NCBI GenBank assembly: GCA_025093555.1
Contig: JAIWNF010000003.1
Location: 806,001-870,000 of the forward strand
Source of the DNA: Circinella umbellata
Taxonomy: Eukaryota; Mucoromycota; Mucoromycetes; Mucorales; Lichtheimiaceae
Length of the DNA: 64,000 nucleotides
Direction: 5' to 3'
A model generated the notes under the pieces. It saw only the letters and a program-made list of their open reading frames with translations. It was not told the DNA's origin and did no database searches. Every line of letters starts with the position of its first letter. The first letter of the stretch is position 1. The translations under genes and the position numbers were made by a program. Shown here piece by piece: positions 54,041 to 64,000 of this stretch.

Positions 54041-54907
54041 ATGGAAGACGACGAACTTCAAGCAATTCGTGCTAAACGTATGGCAGAATTACAAGCTCAA
54101 TCTGGAAAATCTTCTGTAATGACATCTTTTTCCTTTTTATATTAAATACGCGAAAACCTGGAAAGAAAAACTTTTAAACTGATTCTATAGATTATACTTT
54201 ATTTTCTCTATAAAGGGCGGTAGTGGTGGTTTTGGTGGATCACCCATGGGTGGTGCCGGTGGTGCCGGTAGTGGAGCATCAGGAAGTCAAGACGATTCCG
54301 AAAAGAAACAGTAAATATACATTGTGTGATATATTTTATTTATTCAATGGAGCTAAAAGATTAAATATTTAATAATAACATAATAGACAAATGGAAGACA
54401 TGCGCCGAAATATGTTGTTCCAAATTTTGGATAATAATGCTCGTGAACGACGTAATGTTCTTTTCTTTTCTATTCTTTCTTATTTTATTTCAAATGAGAA
54501 GGAGGGAGTAATATAAGCTAGCCTTCCATGATAGTGCTTTTTTACTAATTACATATGATTTATATACAGTTGCTCGTATCAATATGGTCAAGGCAGATAA
54601 AGCACGTGCAGTAGAAGATTTACTGATTCGATTAGCACAAAGTAATCAGTTACGAAACAAGGTATCAGAACAACAATTGATTGATCTTCTTGGACAAATC
54701 AATCAACAAGAACCTAGTGCATCACAAACAAAGATTGTTGTAAGTTATATATCAATTTATTAAAAGTAGAAAAAAAAGAGAAGGTTTACAGATGGGGTAA
54801 ATTAACTGGAAATTGACGTAATAATAAACTTTATTTATGATATATTTTCTATATAGTATAACAGACGACGTTTCGATGATGATTCTGATGATGATTACGA
54901 TCTTTAA
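54041..54907 (+). CDS. PDCD5 (TFAR19) family protein
   Basis: Five exons in phase: 54041-54115, 54216-54310, 54387-54451, 54570-54739 and 54857-54907, giving 151 residues. It carries the family signatures: N-terminal MEDDELQAIRAKRMAELQAQ, central MRRNMLFQILDNNARERLAR, INMVKADKARAVEDLLIRLA and the acidic C-terminus RRRFDDDSDDDYDL. A Gly/Ser linker follows exon 1. PDCD5 proteins form a three-helix bundle and are nuclear/cytosolic proteins linked to prefoldin/TRiC and apoptosis-related regulation in animals; the fungal role is poorly defined. Length matches the family (about 125-150 residues). It is convergent with the COQ8-like gene 114 bp downstream. Confidence 0.95.
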
Positions 54908-55021
54908 TTTTATATGTTGGATAGAGGGAAACTGTTTTCTTTTTTAAACAAAAAGTAATATGAAGAATATAAATTTATTTTTTCAAAAAGAATAACAAAA
55001 TTTGAATTATTTATTATTATC

Positions 55022-57132
55022 TTATAATGAAATACGAGCAACTTCATCATCCCAAACAGCTTTAGTGTCAAATTGACTACCCAATTTTGTACATAACAGG
55101 AATGCACCCGATAACTTCTTATGTAAACCATAAGTCTCGTCAGGTGGTGGTGTTAATCGATGACGAAGCATGACAGGAATGGTATCACGAACACGACCTG
55201 TAATGGTTTGTACACCAAAGTCAAAATTATCTGGAGCATCTTTACGGAAAGGTTCACCAAGTACCATCACACTATCAATATGTGCTTCTCGCATCACAGA
55301 GGTTTCATAACCAGTGACAAACCCTAATTTTTCCGAGAATTCCCAAACACCATCACGATCACCAGCAGCTGCTGCCTTTAGGATACGACCATATAATGAA
55401 AGGAAATCATCTCCAAATTCTCGACAGGCACCAAAATCCAAAAGTTCCACTTGACCATTACGTGGATTATAGAAAAAGTTGGACCAATTGGGATCCGTTT
55501 GCATGAATCGGAATGAGAATACCTCACGTAAACAAAGTCTCAGTAAACTTTCGCCAAGCTTTTTTTTGTGTTATGCATTGTTAATGTTGGTGTCACACGT
55601 CATGAAAGAAGAAAAAAGTGAGTTTTTTTTTTTAGCAAAGATATAAAAACGGAAAACTTTTTTTAAGGGTGGCAAGATGTTGTTTGTTTGTTTGTTTTTC
55701 TATTTACCTTATTCCGTAAAGATTGAGATTCTGCTACAGCTTTACTGAGAACTCGGCCCTGGAGCCGTTCCAAAACTAAAATATTTGGACTACATAAATC
55801 CTTGTATACTTGAGGAACCTTGTACCGAGCATCATTGCCGATCAATTGATGATATCGTTCCGTATTGTTTGCCTCACGAATATAATCACACTCCCAAGCC
55901 AATTCTTGTTTTGTCACTCGGATCGTATTATCCAAGTACATACCACGAGGTAACAAATTACTAAATGTCAAAATAGCCATCAAATTACTTAAATCACTAT
56001 CAATAGAGTCACGAACACCAGGATATTGGATCTTGATCACTACATTCTCTCCAGTTTTTAATGTAGCTTGATGTACTTGACCGATGGAAGCAGCAGCAAT
56101 AGGAACTGGATCAAAGGAAGCAAACTCGGATTGCCAATCTTTTCCTAAATCTTTTGATAAGACATTTTCCATTTGTCGTTGAGGCATATAATTTGCACTA
56201 TCATGGACTTTGAGTAGAATTTGTTCAATTTGGGGTGGAATCCAGCTTTCAGAATCACTTGCTGCTTGAATCCCTTGAATACTTAACATTTGTCCCATTT
56301 TGAGTGCTGCACCACGCATACGTGATATTTTGTCAACTAATAAATCGACGTTACGTTCGCTAAGAATAACGGATCCTTGGTTGGTCTTGGATATGCCAGT
56401 AGCACGTTTAATCGATTCGTTAATGGCACCCACACCTAAACCTGTGGCGAGTGTACCATAGTGCCATAATCTACCAAAACGTGTTGTTGGTATCCGAGAT
56501 TCTTTTAATGTTTTACGTTGTTCTAATGGCTTATTACATGGACAGTGACGATTCAAAAAAAAATGTTATTCTAAGTCAGATAGAGTTCTATTGTTATCTG
56601 TTGTATACTGGTATAATTTTTCTTTATATACCTCACTTTCTGTAATAGCTTCATAAACAGGTTGGTTAGTTACTGCTTCTAATTGTTCGGCAATTTCTGC
56701 TATTTCTGGATCTACTTTTGTCGTCATTGTAGCTGTTGTTGTTTGTTTAGTAACGTGTTCAGGTGCATTGTGATCAGTTAAGAATGGTTCGTCATGTTGC
56801 TTGGTTACGAATGGTTCGTCATATTGGTTCGTTACATTAGGTTGCTTAGTTGCATTCGATTCATCAAATGTATTATATTTCCCAATTGTAGAATCTTTAT
56901 GGTGTTCTTGCTGCTGTTGTGATTCAGATCCTGATTGTGATTGATGTGTGTTTTGTTCCTGTGCTGTTGTTGTTTTGGAAACTGTTGGTGTAGGAGTAAT
57001 GGGTGTGGGATTGAGTAAACTAGAAGTAACTACATGTTTACAAAGTGCTTCTCGTTGAGTTTCAATAAATACACACCCCACTCTAGTAATGGCAGATGCC
57101 ACACCATAAAGATCGGCAACGTTACGCGACAT
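55022..57132 (-). CDS. COQ8: UbiB/ADCK-family atypical kinase (COQ8 homologue)
   Basis: Three exons in phase: 57132-56632, 56529-55708 and 55558-55022, giving 619 residues. The protein is needed for coenzyme Q biosynthesis in the mitochondrial matrix, where it supports the CoQ synthome. The KxGQ extension motif is LKMGQMLSIQ, the Ala-rich loop AAASIGQVHQA, the ATP-binding Lys lies in VVIKIQYPG, and the catalytic segment is QTDPNWSNFFYNP followed by VELLDFGACREF. These distinguish the family from canonical kinases. The N-terminal ~165 residues (exon 1) are Thr/Gln-rich and include a short repeat (YDEPFVTKQHDEPFLTDH). A mitochondrial presequence is not obvious. The intron 56530-56631 was placed at AATAAG/CCATTAG because every upstream acceptor leads to a stop. 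Confidence 0.93.
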
Positions 57133-58143
57133 GGTATTCTTTTAGCACCCCCAGTTCTATGCAACTACCTGTGTTTTTTTCAGGCAAAAGAACAAAGAAA
57201 AAGGTTTGACAGGCCCTAAATTATTCAATCACAGCGAAAATTCTTTAATTCTGAGTGTTTTGCATAATCATATGCTTTACTTTTTTAATACACAAAGAGA
57301 ATAAGAAACTGAAAAAGTATATATATTTTCTGGAATGTTTTATATAAATATGTACTTAATATACTTATTACGTATTGCATATGACATAAATAAAGTCTTT
57401 TACCCTTTACCAATAGGCCTACTCTTTTACAAAAAAAAATAGATAAATGCAAGTTTCATCTTCTAAGCAGTAGTAATTGTTTCATGCTAATTAAAAGTAG
57501 TCTTTTATAGAATGTGTGTATACTGCATATTAGACTTTTGAAGTTATAGGCATTATCTATAGCTAAGTGACAAATGATTCCCCGCAGCGGTTTCGAGGCA
57601 TTCAAGCTATCTTTTCTTCGTACCTGTTATAATAGGTTACATTTTAATAAAATCCAATAGCTGGTACTTTATTAATGACTTTTGAATAGTAATTTCTCAT
57701 CTCTTTTTAAATACAGCAGACTGTCAATATATATAATTTAGCTTGTTCAAACAACGAATCGCAAAAGCTACTGGTGTCTGTTCATGATACATATTTTAAT
57801 AGCCTGCTTCAACAAGCGCAACTCTACTTCATTATTCTTGGTTCTCATTGTTCTTTTTCCTGTTTGTGTTTCTTTGGTAATGCTCTTTCTTGGGAATGTC
57901 CCAACAAATCATTTTTCTTAATAGCTATTTTTTCACAGATACTTAACAGATATACAAAAATAAAAAATTCTAGTGAAGAAGAATAAATGTTAAACTGGAC
58001 CCTGATTCGTTCCGACAATTTTTTTTTCTGTGCAAAATGGCGAGGTTACACAGATGTACCATAAGCTTCCTATACTGTTTTATTATTATTTTTTGCTTTT
58101 TTACTTTTTACTCTTTCTTGTCTTATATTCTAAGAGGTTTGTC
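57133..58143. other. Intergenic region between divergent genes
   Basis: It contains the promoters of the COQ8-like (minus) and TPR/F-box (plus) genes. Open stretches at 57774-57986 and 58030-58143 are Phe/Leu-rich and lack gene features. No other gene is seen. Confidence 0.55.
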
Positions 58144-60617
58144 ATGGGTACACGTGAGCCACAAGCATCAACTCAAACTGGAAGCTCTTTTTCAAATTTA
58201 TCTTCAAGATTGCTTGATCTTGATATTACCTCGACCATAAAGGCATTTCAAGATGGTAAAAAAGCTTACGCGTCCAAGAAATATCCTGATGCAATTGACT
58301 ACTATACGCAGGCGCTTAATCATTTGAAAACTGATCTTGAATCTGTCATTCTATTACATCGTGCAGCCGCTTACAAGCAGCAGCAAGAACATGAAATAGT
58401 TACCAAGGATACTGAACTTGCTCACAGAAATAACAATACTGATGGGTCGGATGATCATATCGTTCATGCAAACGCGTTATCGTTAGATAAAAAGCACAAG
58501 GAAGCTTTACAAACATATGAAGCCGGACTGACTGCTTCAAAAAACAATAGTAGCGATAATCAACATATTAATAAACCACTTAATGAAAAACGTCAAGAAC
58601 TTTTTCAGGTTTTATCGAATGAAATTATTTCAACCATCGTTTCGAATTTGTCTATAAAAGACCGAATCCAACTCAGTATTACTTCGCGTTCATGGAATAC
58701 GTTTATACAACAATGGCGATCTACATGCTACAATGTTAACTTGCATCAAGACTTATCAATTGATTTGACTATCGATAAGAAGATTCTTAATGCTATACCT
58801 GAAGATGGACCTAAAAATATTATTCTCGGAATGAGTGATCGAGATATTGCCCGTAATGGTATTCCTGCTTATTTTTTAAATATTATCGATGCTTCGAAAT
58901 TGAATAAAATTAACTCACTAGGTAGTAATAATCAGGTATCAAATGAAATGAATTAAATAAAAAAAATGGAAGGAAAACGGTGAATTATATATATCTGTGT
59001 CTCCATGTTATTTGATAACTAACATCTGATCATTGAACATTTATAGAAACTGGGTATTCTGACATAAAGCAATTGGAAAATGTCTTGAAACGTAATAGTG
59101 ATAGCCTCACAAGTTTAATCTTACACTCTACACCTCAAAATTACCAGAACCTAAGAAAGACTCACAACATGGTTATGCGTACTACCCCAGATCTACGTTC
59201 TTTTAAGCAATATTTTAATCATAAGAATGGTGATGATAGTAACGTAGATAGCGTTATGGGGCAGGAAGAAGCACAGCACCAGCAACTACCAAGTATCCCA
59301 GCCCAACTTTCATCATCAAGCTTACATCTTACAGAACTCACCGTGGCGAATGAAATGAATATTGATACCTTGATAAGGTTACTTAAACGGGCTCCTCATT
59401 TACAAAAATTATCTCTCAACAGCATTATCTACCCGAATTGCATGAAGGTGCTACAAACAATTTGTAACGTCTGTCCTGATATCCAACAGTTTCACCACGT
59501 TGATATGAAAAAATATCCCAGCTGCGTTACCAAGTACACCTTACCAAGCAACGAAAGTGACTCCACTTCTTTCTCAATGGGTCTGAAAGAGCTAACGCTC
59601 GAGTATTTTCCGATGGAGACTGAAATCTTGGACGATAACAGTGTTTACAATATATTTCAAAAATACCACGACACCCTAGAAACTATTGAGATCAATGCCA
59701 TGGAACTACCTTTACGATTCAATTGCTTGGATAAACTTTCGGTTCTTGGTGCTCCTCGACTTAAAAAGCTTGCTCTAGATTTCTACAATAATCAAAATAT
59801 CTCAACTAATACGATCATGATGATAATTAATGGCGCAAAAAATCTCGAAGATCTTACCATTATCGGCATGAACTTTTGGGAACAGAAAATCTTTAACGCA
59901 TTGGCAGAACTTAAGGATTTACGAAAACTTACCATTGGAAGAACACATACTCAATTGGATTTGGCTACCCATGAATATATTGACGAAGATCCGGACGAAG
60001 ATCCGGAAGAAGAATACCACGGAGTTATGCTCAAGGGTAGTTGGTTCGCTCCATTGTTCTCTTCCAAAAAGTTGACACAGTTCACCTACCTTCAAACAAA
60101 TTTATCTGGTGAGGCGTTTTTGCTGGATCTAGCACCATATATTGCAAAATCAAGCATTCAAGAACTTAATCTGGGAACATGGATTGAGGATGACGAAACA
60201 CTGGAAATTTTTCTGAATAAGTTGGGAAATGATAATCACACATTACGTCGGGTTTCCCTTTGGCTTGACTTTGAATATGAGGCTGAAGATATCGCGAAAT
60301 TTTCAAGGATTGAGAACTTGTCGTATCTAAACCTTGTTGATATTACCTCTGATCAAGAACCGTTTGGAAAAGAAATGTTATCAAATTTGTTGCAAGAGAT
60401 TCAAAAACGTGACAAATTTGCTTATGTGTCTCTTGAAAACCAAAAGAGAACTTGCCGCATCAAAGGATATACACATGGATCGTTATCGTTATCATCGACG
60501 TCTTCTTCAGCAAACAAGTTAGATACTCGGCAAAATTTTGTACTTCAAGAGATAGATCTTCCCTCTGAAGATGATTCAAATGATGATGAACCAGTCTATT
60601 TCACAATGAGATGGTAA
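58144..60617 (+). CDS. TPR/F-box/LRR protein (Dia2/Pof3-like)
   Basis: Two exons in phase: 58144-58921 and 59047-60617, giving 782 residues. The donor GTAGTA after CTAG was chosen over a later GTATCA because only it continues the frame (INSL joined to ETGYSDIKQLENV). Residues about 35-140 are TPR-like (AFQDGKKAYASKKYPDAI, YYTQALNHLK, HKEALQTYEAGLTA). An F-box follows at about 157-190 (LSNEIISTIVSNLSIKDRIQ, SITSRSWNTFIQQW). The rest contains leucine-rich repeats (LTELTVANEMNIDTLIRLLK, LEDLTIIGMNFWEQKIFNAL, LRKLTIGRTH). This TPR, F-box, LRR order is the one of yeast Dia2 and fission yeast Pof3, substrate adaptors of SCF ubiquitin ligases in replisome disassembly and genome stability. Orthology is not proven; similar architectures may be expanded in this lineage. 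The end is acidic (SEDDSNDDEP). Confidence 0.85.
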
Positions 60618-61051
60618 TAACTGGTAAAGAAAACGCATTATCTCATAACTTTTCTCTCATGCTATAGATTGGCATATGTTGATTACATTGTATTTTTAAC
60701 CCATTTCTATAAATGTATAACTCATGATTATAACAATAGTAACCAGCTGAAAATATACAAAAAATGTCTCTAAATAGACACGTTACTTTATCTTGGTCCG
60801 TTAACACGATATAGTGAGAGTGTAACATAGTTTAGCATTTCAATCTAGTACTATTTCCTTTTTCAACCAAAACAATATCTTCTGTTCTTCTACGAGTTTT
60901 ATTTTTACTTTCAAATATAATTCTAATAGATATCTAATGTAAGAATAATATATCATATTACACATAATTTTATTTTCGATACCAGAGTGATAATTTTGGC
61001 GAACAACAGGGAATTAGATATTGGGAGTTGTTACTTCATCCACTGTTATCG
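60618..61051. other. Intergenic region without recognised gene
   Basis: This includes the 3' UTR of the TPR/F-box gene. It is AT-rich with stops in all frames. Confidence 0.5.
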
Positions 61052-61546
61052 CTATTGAAGTTTTTCATAGTACGTGGTAAAGATATACACTTTTTGATTA
61101 TCTTTATAAAATGGATAGTCAGTATAACTCTCTTCGACTCCTTGATATAAAGCTAGACGGTGATATTTATTTAGTGCAAAGTCATTTTTGAGATGTTTGG
61201 TTGCTAAGATTCGGATTAGCAGTAAGTACTCATCCGATGGTAATAAAAAATTCCCAGTTTCTTTGACAACCTTTACAGATGATTCTGGTTTGGTAGTATA
61301 ACCCTTTGTATGATTGAAAGATTCTTTTTATACATATAATCCACGGAATGGATCAAAATTCCGGTCCAAAACTGTACTGCTACTCAAAAGCATCATGCGG
61401 CTTGATAATATAAATATCAAATACGGCTTTATCCGCCCAATTTTCAAGATATGTAATACCGTCATTATCGCAATAAGAAAGGAAATAATTTTATTACATA
61501 ATACAAAACGAATAGAACTTGATAGTTCACTTATGTCTGCAACCAT
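61052..61546 (-). pseudogene. Relic or small member of an unassigned gene family
   Basis: From an ATG at 61546 the frame reads MVADISELSSSIRF, TVLHILKIGRIKPYLIFILS, SRMMLLSSSTVLDRNFDP and FRGLYV, then meets one TAA. The same frame continues with ETGNFLLPSDEYLLLIRILA and LYQGVEESYTDYPFYKDN to a TAG. The TAA could be removed by a 63-nt intron (61271-61333, GTATAA...TGTAAAG) that preserves phase and gives 143 residues. Alternatively it is a nonsense mutation. Upstream DNA gives no extension, so a larger parent gene may be truncated. I do not recognise a domain; the segment recalls mucoralean repeat-family genes. Confidence 0.4.
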
Positions 61547-62390
61547 AACGAAAGTTACAATCCAATGTAGAAAATACTGTCATCCATGTATAACATTTGA
61601 CAATTTGATGATTAGTAATTGGAACTTATCATCCTAGAATCAATATGTTTATTAAGTTAATAACCTACTACCTGATAACAAGTGAAGAATCACCTCCCAG
61701 AAAAAACAATTTGCTTTTCATTTATTTTTATCACTACTATCACAAATATTAATATAATACTTGGTTTTATTTGATCTCAACCAAGTTGGGAAGTATCAAC
61801 CCAAGCACTGTATTACAATGACACATTTTCAACTCAATTTCGAAGTTCTGATGGTCAACCATCAACTATTAAAGAACTTACATGATAAAGAGAACTTTTG
61901 AAAAATGCAAACAAATGCGAGCACATTAATGATCAAGCTGATGACAAGACCAACAATAATTTCTACAATAAAATTACAGTCATAATCTTGCTAGCTTATG
62001 TAGTATTACAATGGATGAGGGAAGAAGTGCCATAGAAGAGAAAGAATATTATCTTTTTTATTTATACGTATTATACCTTTTCCTTACTATCTGTAGACTA
62101 TTAACAAATTTCTTATTAGCATAAATAATATAATATCATACACAGTAACACATTTTATTATTTCTCATATTGCATACGTACATAATAAAATATACCACAA
62201 TTTTAGTAGTTATAATAGAAATACAAAAGTAAAAATAAATGTGGTTTCCTATGCTTTAGTATAACTAACATGTTTCGACTTGTACAGGAAGAAGGGATAG
62301 CCACTATATACGTATTAGTGTTCAATAGACAGTAGTTGTCCGCACACGCTTCCAAAATGAAATATGAGTTTCTATTTATACAGAAGAATA
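61547..62390. other. Intergenic region without recognised gene
   Basis: AT-rich, no sustained frame. A short stretch near 61740-61990 shows protein-like codon use on the plus strand but has frequent stops. Confidence 0.45.
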
Positions 62391-62708
62391 TTATCTTCGA
62401 AATAAAAGGTAATCGATTTTGCTGGCTTCATGAGATGAGGTATCAGCATTGACAGGGCGACCATTCAGGGAATGGAAAAAACCTGTGGCTCTTGTTTTTA
62501 AGCTACTTGTAGTAGATGATTGACGTTCTTCTTGGCCATTCTTATAATGAATAATGGTACTGTCACCATTAATAGTAGAGCTGTCATCGTCGTTATAATA
62601 TGAGGCTTCGATTTGTTTGGACCCATTATCACGGTGAACACCGAATCCAACTTGATTGCTAGCTTGTTTGTTTGTTTTAACAGCTTGATTTGATTCTTGA
62701 TACGCCAT
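62391..62708 (-). CDS. Small hydrophilic hypothetical protein
   Basis: 105 residues from an ATG at 62708 (MAYQESNQAVKTNKQASNQV). The sequence is hydrophilic, Ser/Asn/Thr-rich (YYNDDDSSTINGDSTIIHY) and ends with SSHEASKIDYLLFRR. No family is recognised. A frame upstream (62840-62780, ending GHRWQNQIK) could be spliced to it in phase through GTATAT/TTAG, so the gene may begin further upstream and this ATG may be internal. Confidence 0.35.
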   Translation of the reverse strand: MAYQESNQAVKTNKQASNQVGFGVHRDNGSKQIEASYYNDDDSSTINGDSTIIHYKNGQEERQSSTTSSLKTRATGFFHSLNGRPVNADTSSHEASKIDYLLFRR

Positions 62709-63811
62709 GACTAATTTTTTGGTTCTTGAAAAAAATTGATTAGATCTTGATATTCAAAATTTTGATGGCTATATATACCTTTTATTTGGTTTTGCCATCT
62801 ATGACCTGTCCACGGAATGATGGGGCAACAATCATAAACTTTAATTGCGTGTTATCCTCCATCATAATATTGATTATTTTGCCTTCTTGCCATGAAACAA
62901 TTCTCCTTCTTTGATCTATGATCTATAAACCATTTATTACTAATCATTGTCACATGTCTGAAATCCAATCAAGAAAGAAAAAGGAAAGTACAAAAAAGGG
63001 GGCTATTCAAGGCAATTCTTGCTGCGCATCAAAGACGCGTATTGTCTGTGCTTGAATAAGATATAAATAGGAACACAGCCATGATGCAACAAGAATCTCT
63101 TTATTTACATCTCATGGTTCTAATCCGATTTTACTTTTTATTCTTGGTTCTATAAGATACTACAGTGCGGGGTATATGATACTGATAATTACTTAGAAGT
63201 ATTCTATAATGAAGTATTAGACAACAATGAATAAATAAAGGGTAGACAATATAATTTGAACACACCCATTGCTGAAATTACGTGATAAATTATTTATATC
63301 TTTTCAAGGTATGGTATACATATTTAATGTTTCTATTTATTTTTATTTATGTCAACTAACGAAAAACATATGCTTTGGTAACACATATCATTGGGGCGTA
63401 AATCCGTTGTCTCGGCGAACATGCTTTTGACAGGAACTTAATGTGTAACATCCATTATATAGCTCACTATCGTAATTGCCACGCATACTGGTGTCACTCG
63501 TTTAGCGTTTAAAACTATGTTTGTACAATGATCTAATAATGAACCATTATTTTATAAGAAAGAATGCCTACCGAACACTGTTAAGTAGTTTAGAATATCT
63601 GAAAGAGCTGGTAAATCAGGTTTGCGTCTCTGTTGTTTTAGAATCTGAGAGAAAAATACTCACATATACACGGAAATGATCCGTAAAAGCGCGACCCCAT
63701 ATTTTGATCACGAACACTGGAACATGGCGTAAGATTAGAATACAAAATAAAATTACTTCTTTGGGTTTATCTGGGTATTGTGAGGATTTTGATCCTTCTT
63801 GCATCAGAAAA
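62709..63811. other. Intergenic region with possible exon fragments
   Basis: A minus-strand stretch at about 62785-62930 is open as IVSWQEGKIINIMMEDNT and MIVAPSFRGQVIDGKTK, but I could not connect it to a full gene. At 63616-63811 an open stretch (VPVFVIKIWGRAFTDHF) overlaps the 3' side of the next feature. Nothing else is recognised. Confidence 0.35.
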
Positions 63812-64000
63812 TTATATATTATCAACCATAATCAAAGGCGCTTCTAAAAACAAACAGTCCATGACGCGTAAGTAAACAATTTTGGAATAAGCCGCTTGTT
63901 TGTATATAAACATATATCTACTTACTCATTTTAATCTACATATACCGATTTTAGCTACAGCCTCTTGACCTGGAGTAGTAATAATCAAAGAAAGTGTTCG
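63812..64000 (-). CDS. Possible 3' end of a gene entering from the right edge
   Basis: Two exon pieces can be joined: >64000-63946 (RTLSLIITTPGQEAVAKI) and 63843-63812 (EAPLIMVDNI then TAA), with donor GTATAT and acceptor TTTTTAG, in phase. The visible part is too short to recognise a family. The call depends on a plausible intron only. Confidence 0.3.

Noticed and set aside
58922..58935. Alternative donor (AATCAG|GTATCA) for the TPR/F-box gene.
   Set aside because: It leads to a stop codon soon after the acceptor at 59047; the upstream donor CTAG|GTAGTA keeps the frame.

Overview
The window looks like nuclear DNA of an early-diverging filamentous fungus, most probably of the order Mucorales. 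The evidence is AT-rich intergenic DNA, genes cut by many short introns (about 50-150 nt), long Asn/Gln/Ser/His low-complexity stretches in regulatory proteins, and remnants of gene families that I associate with mucoralean genomes. There are no operons, rRNA genes or CRISPR arrays, and I found no convincing tRNA. The species cannot be named from the sequence.

Layout. 1-2953: 3' part of a SCY1-like pseudokinase gene (runs off the left edge). 3240-7314: a long decayed multi-exon gene ending in a TnpB/Fanzor-like zinc ribbon and NRD motif, followed by a DDE-transposase-like relic near 8.1-8.4 kb. 8897-10520: short-chain dehydrogenase. 10.5-15.8 kb: gene-poor, with short coding relics. 15808-17579: MIT-domain protein. 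18263-21114: TAPT1/Emp65-type membrane protein, divergent from a REXO1-like RNA exonuclease (21310-23737). 23946-28552: SAM-domain MAPKKK of the Bck1/Ste11 type. 28.7-32.3 kb: gene-poor, with simple repeats. 32315-33552: orphan multipass membrane protein. 33.6-37.4 kb: gene-poor. 37380-37766: small secreted RlpA-like protein. 38806-44654: UDP-glucose:glycoprotein glucosyltransferase with a C-terminal KDEL. 45090-49267: DEAD-box helicase with four RanBP2-type zinc fingers and a WG-repeat tail. 50833-51348: acidic polyQ protein. 52593-53788: tetraspan membrane protein, divergent from a PDCD5 homologue (54041-54907). 55022-57132: COQ8/ADCK-type UbiB kinase. 58144-60617: TPR/F-box/LRR protein resembling Dia2/Pof3. 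60.6-64 kb: gene-poor, with another family relic and partial genes.

The intact genes are mostly unrelated housekeeping and signalling functions: ER glycoprotein quality control, coenzyme Q biosynthesis, RNA processing, MAP kinase signalling, endosomal trafficking and ubiquitin targeting. Two divergent pairs with short shared promoters (195 and 252 bp) and several convergent 3' ends are the main organisation. Exon structures were built by hand from GT/GC-AG sites and checked for continuous reading phase. All products are inferred from motifs recognised by eye.

The most interesting items are (1) the DEAD-box helicase whose C-terminal tail carries fourteen GW/WG dipeptides, most of them in tandem repeats, like an Argonaute hook, (2) its zinc fingers, three of which are split by an intron at the same codon position, (3) the decayed TnpB/Fanzor-like element, and (4) two introns with GC donors required by reading frame.
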